Assembly (NCBI GenBank): GCA_025350985.1 | Contig: JANXWU010000294.1 | Coordinates: forward strand, 1-10,098 | DNA: 10,098 bases | Origin: Spartobacteria bacterium | Lineage (GTDB): Bacteria > Verrucomicrobiota > Verrucomicrobiia > Chthoniobacterales > Chthoniobacteraceae | Direction: 5' to 3' | Shown: positions 1-5,292 of the stretch, one piece after another | How the letters are laid out: every line of letters starts with the position of its first letter | How positions within the stretch are numbered: position 1 is the stretch's first letter | Notes under the pieces: generated by a model | What the model was told of the DNA's origin: nothing | The model's input: the letters and a program-made list of their open reading frames with translations, nothing else | The model's database searches: none | Program-made: the position numbers and the translations under genes

Positions 1-165
1 TCGGAACGCGTGGCGTTCACGCTGCCGGAATCATCGGACGACAAGCCGGTGAATCATCCCGGCAATATCGTCGCCGCATACCAAGCACTGGCGGAGCTTC
101 GCGGGATTCCGGTCGAGGAACTCGCCGGACGGGTGGCGGAAAATTTCGAGCGCTGGTTTGGCTAG
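1..165 (+). CDS. TatD-family metal-dependent hydrolase, C-terminal fragment
   Basis: The reading frame is open from the first base of the window and ends in TAG at 163-165, giving the last 54 residues of a protein that starts outside. The fragment has the layout of the end of TatD/YcfH-type proteins: an Asn-His-Pro motif (NHPGNI, residues 19-24 of the fragment), then a helix containing ALAELRGIPVEELA, then NFERWFG at the very end, corresponding to the usual N-x-x-x-L/W-F ending. TatD proteins are TIM-barrel enzymes with two metal ions, acting as 3'-5' exonucleases or deoxyribonucleases in DNA repair and turnover. The metal-binding His, Glu and Asp residues lie upstream and cannot be checked here. 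The gene is convergent with hflC, with only 12 bases between their stop codons. The family call rests on the C-terminal pattern alone. Confidence 0.75.
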   Translation, partial: SERVAFTLPESSDDKPVNHPGNIVAAYQALAELRGIPVEELAGRVAENFERWFG

Positions 166-177
166 CCGGGCGTCGAA

Positions 178-1194
178 TCACTCCGCTGGTTTTTGCGGGG
201 TCTCCGCCGGGAGCGCTGCCGGTTTCGCTTTCGACGCGCGTTTGAGGAGGTTGAACAAATCGCTGTCGGTCGAAAGCACGAGTGTCGAATCGCGCGCGAA
301 GATTTTTCGATACGTCTCCATGCTTTTCAGGAACGCGTAGAACTCCGCGGCTTGCGGATTTTGCGTGTACGCTTTCGCGTAGATCTCCGTCGCCTTCGCG
401 TCGGATTCGCCGCGGATCGTCTGCACTTTTAGATATGCCTCGGACTGGATTTTGTCCAAATCGCGCGCGCGCTGACCGGCGATGCGCGCGGCGGCGCCTT
501 CGCCTTCGGAGCGGAACATCTGCGCGATTTGGGTGCGCTCGCTGATCATCCGTTGGTAGATGCGCGAGAGCACTTCCGGGTTGTAATTCACACGCTTGAG
601 CCGCAGGTCGAGCAACTCGATGCCGAACTCGTCCAGCTTTTTCGCGGCGGCGGACTTGATGTCGTCCTCGATCTTGAGCCGGCCGTATTCGATCGGGTGC
701 AACACGCCGATGCTGCCGGTGCCGGTGGGTCCGCCTTTAAGCGTCTCGTCGTGAATGGACTGGCGGTTCTTGTCGGTGCGCACGATTTCGATGAGCTCGT
801 GCTTCGCGATGGCGTTCCGCGTCTCGCCGCCGAGGATGTCGTCCAGCCGCGATTGCGCCGCGCGCTCGTCATGGAAGCGGACGAAATAAGTTTTCGCGTC
901 CTTGATCCGCCAGCGGGCAAACATATCGACGTGGATGTAAGTCTTGTCCTTCGTCGGGATCGCGACGGGCGCGCCGTCCCATTCGAGGAAGCGTTTGTCG
1001 ATGCGATTCACCGTCTGTACGAATGGCGTTTTCCAATGCAGCCCCGGCTCGGTGATCGGCTCGCCCACGGGCTGGCCGAACTGCGTGATGATCACCTGCT
1101 CCGTCTGGTTGATGGTGAAATAGGAACCGGCGAGCGCGATCAAGACCGCGAGCACCGCGACGATGGAAAGAAAAGTGGCGAAGCTGCGGTTCAT
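178..1194 (-). CDS. hflC: HflC, SPFH/prohibitin-domain regulator of FtsH
   Basis: This 338-residue protein is close to the usual HflC length (334 in E. coli). It has one N-terminal membrane segment (about residues 7-27), an SPFH/prohibitin domain (about 28-220) with the family motif EPGLHWKTPFV at 49-59, and an Ala/Glu/Arg-rich helical stretch (about 220-275). It ends with the HflC-specific segments RGESDAKATEIYAKAYTQ (261-278) and FYAFLKSMETYRK (285-297). In studied bacteria HflC forms a large cage with HflK around the FtsH protease at the inner membrane and limits its access to membrane substrates. The ATG overlaps the hflK stop by one base (TAATG), and a Shine-Dalgarno AAGGGGAG lies 8 bases before it, so translation is probably coupled to hflK. 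The last 20 or so residues form an Ala/Pro/Lys-rich tail not present in the E. coli protein. The stop is 12 bases from the convergent tatD-like gene. Confidence 0.93.
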   Translation of the reverse strand: MNRSFATFLSIVAVLAVLIALAGSYFTINQTEQVIITQFGQPVGEPITEPGLHWKTPFVQTVNRIDKRFLEWDGAPVAIPTKDKTYIHVDMFARWRIKDAKTYFVRFHDERAAQSRLDDILGGETRNAIAKHELIEIVRTDKNRQSIHDETLKGGPTGTGSIGVLHPIEYGRLKIEDDIKSAAAKKLDEFGIELLDLRLKRVNYNPEVLSRIYQRMISERTQIAQMFRSEGEGAAARIAGQRARDLDKIQSEAYLKVQTIRGESDAKATEIYAKAYTQNPQAAEFYAFLKSMETYRKIFARDSTLVLSTDSDLFNLLKRASKAKPAALPAETPQKPAE

Positions 1195-2183
1195 TATTTG
1201 ATCTCCCCTTTGCCGGACAGCGGCAGGATCGGCAGCAGTTGCCGCAGCGACTCATCGACAATGATCTTCGGTCCCATCAACGGAATCACCTCGCTCATGG
1301 TTTCGAGATAAAGGCGGGTGCGCGTGATCTCGGGTGACTTGGTGTATTGACCGAGCATCGCGGTGAAAGACGCCACGTCGCCCTCGGCTTCGTTCACGCG
1401 TTTGAAGCGGTAACCCTCCGCGTTCTGCACCGTTTGCTCGGCTTCGCCTTTGGCCTTCGGCACGGCCTTGTTGTATTCGCCGTTGGCGATGTTGATCGTG
1501 TTCTCGCGATCCTGCTGCGCCTTGTTCACTTCGTTAAACGACTGCTGCACTTGGCTCGGGGGGTTCACGTTTTTGAGCTGCACCTGATCGATCCGCACGC
1601 CGAGTCCGTAGCGTTCCGCGTAGCCCTGCATCCGCAGCAGCGCCGCGATTTCGATCTCCTGCCGGCCGATGGTGATCACTTCATCGACGGTGCGGTCGCC
1701 GACGACTTCACGCATCGAGGCCTCGGAAATATCGCGCAGCGTCTGGCCGGGATTGCGCACGTCGAAGAGATATTTTTTCGGGTCGTCGATGCGGTATTGG
1801 ACGACCCATTCGACCAATGCCGCGTTGAGATCGCCGGAGACCATTGATTTTTCCTCGTCCTGCTGCCGGCCTGCCTGATTCGGGTTTGTGTAACCCGGGG
1901 TGTAGAAACCGAACTCCAGTTTCAACAGGCGCCGCGTCGGGAGCACGGTCACGGAGTCCACGCTCAACGGCATTTTGAAATGCAATCCCGGCTCAACTGT
2001 TTTCAAATACTTCCCGAAGCGCAGCACGACTCCCTCGGACTCCGCGCCGACGGTGTAGTAGGAAGTCCAGACGAGGATGAGGAGGAAAACGCCAAGGACG
2101 ACGCTGCGGATGAGGGCGGGCGAAGGCAGCGGGAGATTGAACTCGGGAAGCTGTTGGGGGAATTTGGAAACCGGGAGTGCCAT
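1194..2183 (-). CDS. hflK: HflK, SPFH/prohibitin-domain partner of HflC
   Basis: This 329-residue protein has a short cytoplasmic N-terminus rich in Pro and Leu, one membrane helix (about residues 24-44) and an SPFH domain (about 45-215) containing VVLRFGKYLKTVEPGLHFKMP (52-72). A long charged helical region follows (about 213-275), including QQSFNEVNKAQQDREN and KAKGEAEQTVQNAEGY, which are typical of HflK. It precedes hflC in the same order as in E. coli. It is shorter than E. coli HflK (419 residues) and lacks that protein's glycine-rich N-terminal region and long C-terminal extension. HflKC assembles with FtsH in the inner membrane. The chosen ATG has no Shine-Dalgarno; the 12 bases before it are all pyrimidines. 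A start further downstream would cut into the membrane segment. A possible sigma-54 promoter lies at 2216-2232. Confidence 0.92.
   Translation of the reverse strand: MALPVSKFPQQLPEFNLPLPSPALIRSVVLGVFLLILVWTSYYTVGAESEGVVLRFGKYLKTVEPGLHFKMPLSVDSVTVLPTRRLLKLEFGFYTPGYTNPNQAGRQQDEEKSMVSGDLNAALVEWVVQYRIDDPKKYLFDVRNPGQTLRDISEASMREVVGDRTVDEVITIGRQEIEIAALLRMQGYAERYGLGVRIDQVQLKNVNPPSQVQQSFNEVNKAQQDRENTINIANGEYNKAVPKAKGEAEQTVQNAEGYRFKRVNEAEGDVASFTAMLGQYTKSPEITRTRLYLETMSEVIPLMGPKIIVDESLRQLLPILPLSGKGEIK
1203..1210 (-). promoter_or_regulatory. Shine-Dalgarno site of hflC inside the hflK 3' end
   Basis: On the minus strand AAGGGGAG ends 8 bases before the hflC ATG, within the last codons of hflK (Gly-Lys-Gly-Glu-Ile-Lys-stop). 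With the TAATG stop/start overlap it supports the hflC start and suggests translational coupling. It contrasts with hflK, which has no such site. Confidence 0.7.
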
Positions 2184-2215
2184 GGGAAAAGGAGGCTAGG
2201 GGATGGACGGGGAAG

Positions 2216-2232
2216 CGCAAGCGCGTTGCCAA
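2216..2232 (-). promoter_or_regulatory. candidate sigma-54 (-24/-12) promoter of hflKC
   Basis: Read on the minus strand, the site is TTGGCA, six bases, then TTGC, followed by G. The GG and GC dinucleotides have the spacing required by RpoN (consensus TGGCAC-N5-TTGCA, GG at -25/-24 and GC at -13/-12). The TGGCA and TTGC core positions all match; the C after TGGCA and the final A/T do not. If real, transcription would start near 2205, leaving a leader of about 22 bases before the hflK ATG at 2183. No sigma-70-like promoter was obvious in the same 114-bp gap. This is a pattern match by eye. A sigma-54 promoter also needs an enhancer-binding activator, and its site is not identified. Confidence 0.35.
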
Positions 2233-2241
2233 CGTCGCGTC

Positions 2242-2254
2242 TGGCAGTTTGCCA
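2242..2254. repeat. short palindrome in the hflK/2298 divergent gap
   Basis: TGGCA-GTT-TGCCA is a perfect 5-bp inverted repeat with a 3-base centre. It lies 9 bases upstream of the sigma-54-like site for hflK and 43 bases before the divergent gene at 2298. The TTGCCA half recurs at 2226-2231. It could be a small operator or chance; the sequence alone does not decide. Confidence 0.25.
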
Positions 2255-2297
2255 TTGCCCGAGTTGGAATGACGTGAGAATTTTCCGAAGCGAGAAC

Positions 2298-2528
2298 ATG
2301 GAACCGATCGTCAACCTTCAAGAGAACATCGGCAAAACCGTCGGACGGCGGAAAGCGCCGCGCAATGCGTTTGCCTATGCGATGGGATTGCAGAGCACGG
2401 TGGCGACGTTTCAACGAACGCTCAAAAGGGGGCTTTGCCCACGGGGTGTTTACCGTTTTCACTCACACGAGGAGGCAGACGCATGGATGATGAAAATGAT
2501 CAGCCGGTCTCGTCCGACGACGAGTTAG
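2298..2528 (+). CDS. small basic protein partnered with a nucleotidyltransferase (putative antitoxin-like)
   Basis: This 76-residue protein has an Arg/Lys-rich N-terminal half (KTVGRRKAPRNAF, about 13-25) and the motif GVYRFHSHEEADAWMMKM (50-67). To my recollection, proteins with a G-V-[YF]-R-F-x-[ST]-H-E-E-A-D-x-W core occur directly upstream of small nucleotidyltransferase genes in this group of bacteria; I could not check this by search. The reading frame is open upstream to 1980, but that part only mirrors hflK, so I chose the ATG at 2298, which lies outside hflK. Its ribosome site is weak (GAAGCGAG). The 3' end overlaps the next gene by 46 bases in another frame. By position, small size and charge it could be the antitoxin or a regulatory partner of the downstream protein. 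This role is inferred; no DNA-binding fold was recognised. Confidence 0.65.
   Translation: MEPIVNLQENIGKTVGRRKAPRNAFAYAMGLQSTVATFQRTLKRGLCPRGVYRFHSHEEADAWMMKMISRSRPTTS
2469..2475 (+). promoter_or_regulatory. Shine-Dalgarno site of the nucleotidyltransferase gene
   Basis: GAGGAGG ends 7 bases before the ATG at 2483 and decides that start over an in-frame upstream start at 2435, which has no such site. The same bases encode the Glu-Glu of the HSHEEADAW motif in the upstream gene. Confidence 0.75.
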
Positions 2529-3013
2529 AGCCTCGCGTTCCGGAGGAGAATGACCTTGTTCTGCTTTGCCGGCGCTTGAACGAACTTGGTGCCCGTTACG
2601 TCGTGGTCGGCGGCTTTGCCATCATGGTGGCCGGCCTGCCCCGCACCACGGGTGACATTGACCTGCTCATCCGCACAGATTTGGAAAATGAGGCGCTCGT
2701 TTTCAAGTCGCTCGAAACACTTCCCGACAAAGCCGTCCTCGAACTCGAGCCCGGCGACGTGAGCAAATACACCGTCGTCCGCGTCGCCGACGAGATCTTG
2801 GTCGATCTCATGCAGTCCGCGTGCGGCATCGACTACGACGAGGCGGCGAAGGATGTGGTGATCCACGAAGTGCGGGGAGTTGCGATTCCCTTTGCGTCGC
2901 CGCGCCTGCTCTGGCGGATGAAAAAACCGACGATGCGCGAGAAGGACGCGGGTGATCTGGTATTCCTCCGGGAGTGGTTTCGGCAGCGGGGCGAGGAGCC
3001 GCCGGAGTGTTGA
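2483..3013 (+). CDS. MNT/AbiEii-like nucleotidyltransferase-fold protein
   Basis: This 176-residue protein has an acidic N-terminal 25 residues and then a helix (RRLNELGARY). The nucleotidyltransferase signature VVVGGFAIMVAG (41-52) is followed by RTTGDIDLLI (54-63), supplying Gly43-Gly44 and the metal-binding pair Asp58 and Asp60. A third acidic residue is likely at Asp108 in EILVDLMQ. Near the C-terminus LLWRMKKPTMREKDAGDLVFL (142-162) resembles the Lys/Asp helix of DUF6036/AbiEii-type proteins. The key acidic residues are present, so the fold looks catalytically competent. Relatives act as toxins or antitoxins that transfer nucleotides to tRNA, protein or unknown targets. The gene overlaps the 76-aa gene by 46 bases, a layout common in toxin-antitoxin operons. 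The stop lies 7 bases from that of the convergent gene at 3021. The fold is well supported; the toxin role is inference. Confidence 0.8.
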   Translation: MDDENDQPVSSDDELEPRVPEENDLVLLCRRLNELGARYVVVGGFAIMVAGLPRTTGDIDLLIRTDLENEALVFKSLETLPDKAVLELEPGDVSKYTVVRVADEILVDLMQSACGIDYDEAAKDVVIHEVRGVAIPFASPRLLWRMKKPTMREKDAGDLVFLREWFRQRGEEPPEC

Positions 3014-3020
3014 TGGTCGT

Positions 3021-3857
3021 TCAAGGCTCGGGAAAATCCGCGGCGTAGCGTTTCAGCAAAGCGGCCACGTCATTCGGCACGAGGTAGATTTTTCCGCGGA
3101 CGGTTTTCGTTTCACCCGGCTGCAAACCGCCGAGCCGAAAATCAGAGTGCAGGCAACGCGCGACGCCTTGGAACAACTCCTGCCACGGCTCCCACGCCGT
3201 CGCGAAGATCAGCTTCTCGTCGCGGTTGAAACAGCCGATCAAGCCGTTGCTCGGCACGAGCGGATTGAGCGGGCGGGGATTCACATCGGTGCGCGGGACC
3301 TTCGCCGGACACCAGACCTGGCCGGGCGTGTAGCGCGCTTTTGTCATCCATTGCGGCGTCGGCATCCTTGTCAGTTTTCGATCGAGGAAAATGAAACACT
3401 TCGGCAGGTAATCCTCCGGCGCGTTGCCGGCGGCGGTGAAGCCGGTGAACGGCCCGAGGCGCACACAAGCCTGCGCCCAATGCGCCTCGCTGGGTTTCTC
3501 CGTCGGGTTGCGCGCGACGAGGCGGAAATCGACCTCGTCGTCCTTCGCCGTGATTGTGTGCTCGACGGTGACGCCGTCCGCGAGCGTGTCGCGCAGCCTC
3601 AACGTCCGCGCGTCGTCGCTCAACGAGAGGAGTTCGGAGCGATGCGGAATCACCGTCTGCTTCACCCAGTCGGCATCGGTCGAGTTCGCGCGGCAGTAGG
3701 CTTCGAGATAGTTGATGCGAATCTCGCCGCCCGGCAGCCGCGCCCCGCGGACGACGAGCCAGTTGGCATCGCGCGCGAGCGTTAGCGCGGGATCGTCGGT
3801 GGCGCGTGCGGTTGTGGTCAGGGCAAATAAAGTGGCGAAGAGAGAAGGAACGCGCAT
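3021..3857 (-). CDS. secreted protein of unknown function
   Basis: This 278-residue protein has a likely Sec signal peptide (MRVPSLFATLFALTTTARA, cleavage near residue 19-20). The mature part looks beta-rich, with a segment around IRINYLEAYCR (46-56), VEHTITAKDDEVDFRLVARN (98-117), and a C-terminal GGLQPGETKTVRGKIYLVP (243-261) followed by a short helix ending in DFPEP. From memory, hypothetical proteins of this type recur in Planctomycetota and Verrucomicrobiota. The pattern of a beta-sandwich with a Pro-Gly-Glu-Thr turn before a final strand would fit a galactose-mutarotase-like or carbohydrate-handling fold, but I see no catalytic motif and make no functional call. There are four Cys in the mature part (residues 55, 131, 154 and 183) plus Cys209 and Cys235. 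The ATG has no Shine-Dalgarno; TTCCTCC lies directly before it. It is convergent with the nucleotidyltransferase gene and divergent from the lactonase gene. Confidence 0.75.
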   Translation of the reverse strand: MRVPSLFATLFALTTTARATDDPALTLARDANWLVVRGARLPGGEIRINYLEAYCRANSTDADWVKQTVIPHRSELLSLSDDARTLRLRDTLADGVTVEHTITAKDDEVDFRLVARNPTEKPSEAHWAQACVRLGPFTGFTAAGNAPEDYLPKCFIFLDRKLTRMPTPQWMTKARYTPGQVWCPAKVPRTDVNPRPLNPLVPSNGLIGCFNRDEKLIFATAWEPWQELFQGVARCLHSDFRLGGLQPGETKTVRGKIYLVPNDVAALLKRYAADFPEP

Positions 3858-3901
3858 GGAGGAACTAGAGCTTGGGACGAGTCAGAATCCAAACACGGTT
3901 G

Positions 3902-3923
3902 TTCTGAGCGTAGCCAGGAATCC
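3902..3923 (+). repeat. diverged copy of a dispersed intergenic repeat (TTCTGAGCG type)
   Basis: TTCTGAGCG followed by TAGCCAGGAATCC lies in the 115-bp divergent gap between the secreted unknown and the lactonase. TTCTGAGCG occurs again at 10088-10096, also just upstream of a start codon. The pattern resembles the TCATTCTGAGCGnAGCGAAGnATC-type repeats I recall from many environmental bacterial genomes. The rest of the gap shows no clear promoter for either gene. Confidence 0.45.
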
Positions 3924-3972
3924 ACAGAGGGTTGCTCTTGAATTCCCGCCTGCGCTCGCCTTTCATCGGCCC

Positions 3973-5124
3973 ATGAAACTCCTCCCGTTCCCACGTCTCG
4001 TTTGCGCCGCGTTGTGCGCGCTCGCTTTTTTCCACACTCGCGCCGAAGCCGCCGGCTCGGAGTTGCTCGTCTATTTCGGCCCCTACACGGATGCGAAAAC
4101 CAAAGGCATCTACGTCTCGCGCTTCGACACGGCGACGGGCAAGCTCACCGAGCCGGAACTCGCGGCGGAATCGAAAAGCCCGAGCTTTCTCGCGGTGCAT
4201 CCGACGAATCGCTTCCTCTATTCCGTGAATGAAGCCGGCGACGGGAAGGAGAAAGGCGTGAGCGCGTTCGCGATCGATGCGCAGTCGGGCAAGCTCACGG
4301 CGCTCGGCCAGCGTCCCTCGGGCGGGGGCGGGCCGTGCCATCTCGCGCTCGATCCGAGCGGCAAATGCGTGGTCGTCGCAAATTACAACGGCGGCAGCGT
4401 CGAGGCGCTGCCGATTGGCGACGACGGCAAGCTGGGCGAGCCGACGGCATTTATTCAACACACTGGATCGAGCGTCGATCCCGCGCGTCAGAAAGGTCCG
4501 CACGCGCACTGCGCCGCGGTCGATGCGGCAGGGAAGTTCGCGTTCGTGTGCGACCTCGGCCTGGACAAGGTGCTCATCTACAAACTCGACGCGGCGAAGG
4601 CGACGCTCACGCCGAACGATCCGCCGTCGGCTTCGGTCGCGCCGGGCTCGGGGCCGCGTCACCTCGCGTTTCATCCGAACGGAAAATTTGCGTACGTCAT
4701 CAACGAAATGGGCGGGACGATGACGGCGTTCAGCTACGACGCCGGGCATGGCGCGCTGAAGGAATTGCAGACGATTTCGACGATGCCGGAAGGTTACTCT
4801 GGGGAGAAATGGTGCGCCGAAGTCGCCGTGCATCCGTCGGGGAAATTTCTCTACGGCTCGAATCGTGGGAACAGTACGCTCGTGGTGTTCGGGATTGACC
4901 AGAGCACGGGCAAACTGAGCGTCGTCGAGCACGTGCCGACGCAAGGCAAGGCGCCGCGCCACTTCGGCATCGATCCGACCGGCGCGTATTTGTTCGCGGC
5001 GAATCAGGATTCGAGCAACATCGTCGGCTTCCGCATCGACCCCGCGACGGGACGTTTAACGCCGACCGGACAAACGCTCGAACTCGGCAAGCCGGTTTGC
5101 ATCGTGTTTGTGCCAGCGAAGTAA
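3973..5124 (+). CDS. exported lactonase-family seven-bladed beta-propeller protein
   Basis: This 383-residue protein has a signal peptide (residues 1 to about 26, ending AEA) and then a lactonase/6-phosphogluconolactonase-like propeller (PF10282 type, similar to E. coli Pgl/YbhE and muconate-cycloisomerase-like proteins). Repeated blade turns of the form [HD]-P-x-G-[KR]-x-x-[YV] occur near residues 76, 127, 184, 234, 287 and 334. Family motifs include GGGGPCHLALDPSGK (117-131), QKGPHAHCAAVD (173-184), GPRHLAFHPNGK (227-238) and APRHFGIDPTG (327-337). Cytosolic relatives hydrolyse 6-phosphogluconolactone. Export makes that substrate unlikely here, so the true substrate is unknown. The frame is open upstream to 3712, but those residues mirror the neighbouring gene and would hide the signal peptide, so the ATG at 3973 is preferred although it lacks a Shine-Dalgarno. 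Next on the same strand is the PSD1 gene, 168 bases away. Confidence 0.87.
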   Translation: MKLLPFPRLVCAALCALAFFHTRAEAAGSELLVYFGPYTDAKTKGIYVSRFDTATGKLTEPELAAESKSPSFLAVHPTNRFLYSVNEAGDGKEKGVSAFAIDAQSGKLTALGQRPSGGGGPCHLALDPSGKCVVVANYNGGSVEALPIGDDGKLGEPTAFIQHTGSSVDPARQKGPHAHCAAVDAAGKFAFVCDLGLDKVLIYKLDAAKATLTPNDPPSASVAPGSGPRHLAFHPNGKFAYVINEMGGTMTAFSYDAGHGALKELQTISTMPEGYSGEKWCAEVAVHPSGKFLYGSNRGNSTLVVFGIDQSTGKLSVVEHVPTQGKAPRHFGIDPTGAYLFAANQDSSNIVGFRIDPATGRLTPTGQTLELGKPVCIVFVPAK

Positions 5125-5143
5125 AGGACGGGGTTGCACCGGT

Positions 5144-5216
5144 GGTTGCGAGTTGAGCGGCTGAGGACGCCGCAACCTCTGTCTCGATGTTGCGCGATCG
5201 GTCCATTTCCGAGACA
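5144..5216 (+). other. two consecutive stem-loops between the lactonase and PSD1 genes
   Basis: GGTTGCG (5144-5150) pairs with CGCAACC (5171-5177), and immediately after it TGTCTCG (5180-5186) pairs with CGAGACA (5210-5216). Each is a perfect 7-bp stem, with loops of 20 and 23 bases. No T-run follows, so neither is a standard intrinsic terminator on the plus strand. They could mark the lactonase transcript end or form a leader structure for the downstream gene. Confidence 0.35.
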
Positions 5217-5235
5217 AAAAAGTGAAACGCCACCT

Positions 5236-5264
5236 TTGCGCCGAGCCTTGGTTTCTGGTAATCT
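5236..5264 (+). promoter_or_regulatory. weak candidate promoter of the PSD1 gene
   Basis: TTGCGC at 5236-5241 and TAATCT at 5259-5264 are separated by 17 bases, with TG one base before the -10 element (extended -10 style). Each hexamer matches only half of the sigma-70 consensus. A start near 5271 would give a leader of about 22 bases. This is a weak pattern call. Confidence 0.2.
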
Positions 5265-5292
5265 GACGCCTGAATTCATTCGTCCCCCGTCT

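Noticed and set aside
160..198. GGCTAGCC palindrome and CCGC/GCGG stem near the tatD-like/hflC convergent stops, as a terminator
   Set aside because: The palindrome has no loop and the stem is only 4 bp with no suitable T-run after it; any terminator here would have to lie within coding sequence.
529..1311. 260-codon plus-strand open frame opposite hflC/hflK
   Set aside because: It is the mirror of two well-supported SPFH genes; it has no ribosome site and no domain.
2203..2277. 24-codon plus-strand ORF with an apparent GGAGG ribosome site at 2191-2195
   Set aside because: The purine run is simply the complement of the pyrimidine tract before hflK. The peptide is short and unremarkable, so the site is probably coincidental.
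2952..3785. 277-codon plus-strand open frame running out of the nucleotidyltransferase end and across the secreted unknown
   Set aside because: It overlaps two supported genes in other frames and its translation is Arg-rich without motifs. The minus-strand gene has a signal peptide and ordered sequence.
3865..4962. 365-codon minus-strand open frame opposite the lactonase gene
   Set aside because: The Arg-rich translation has no recognisable domain, while the plus strand shows a signal peptide and propeller repeats.
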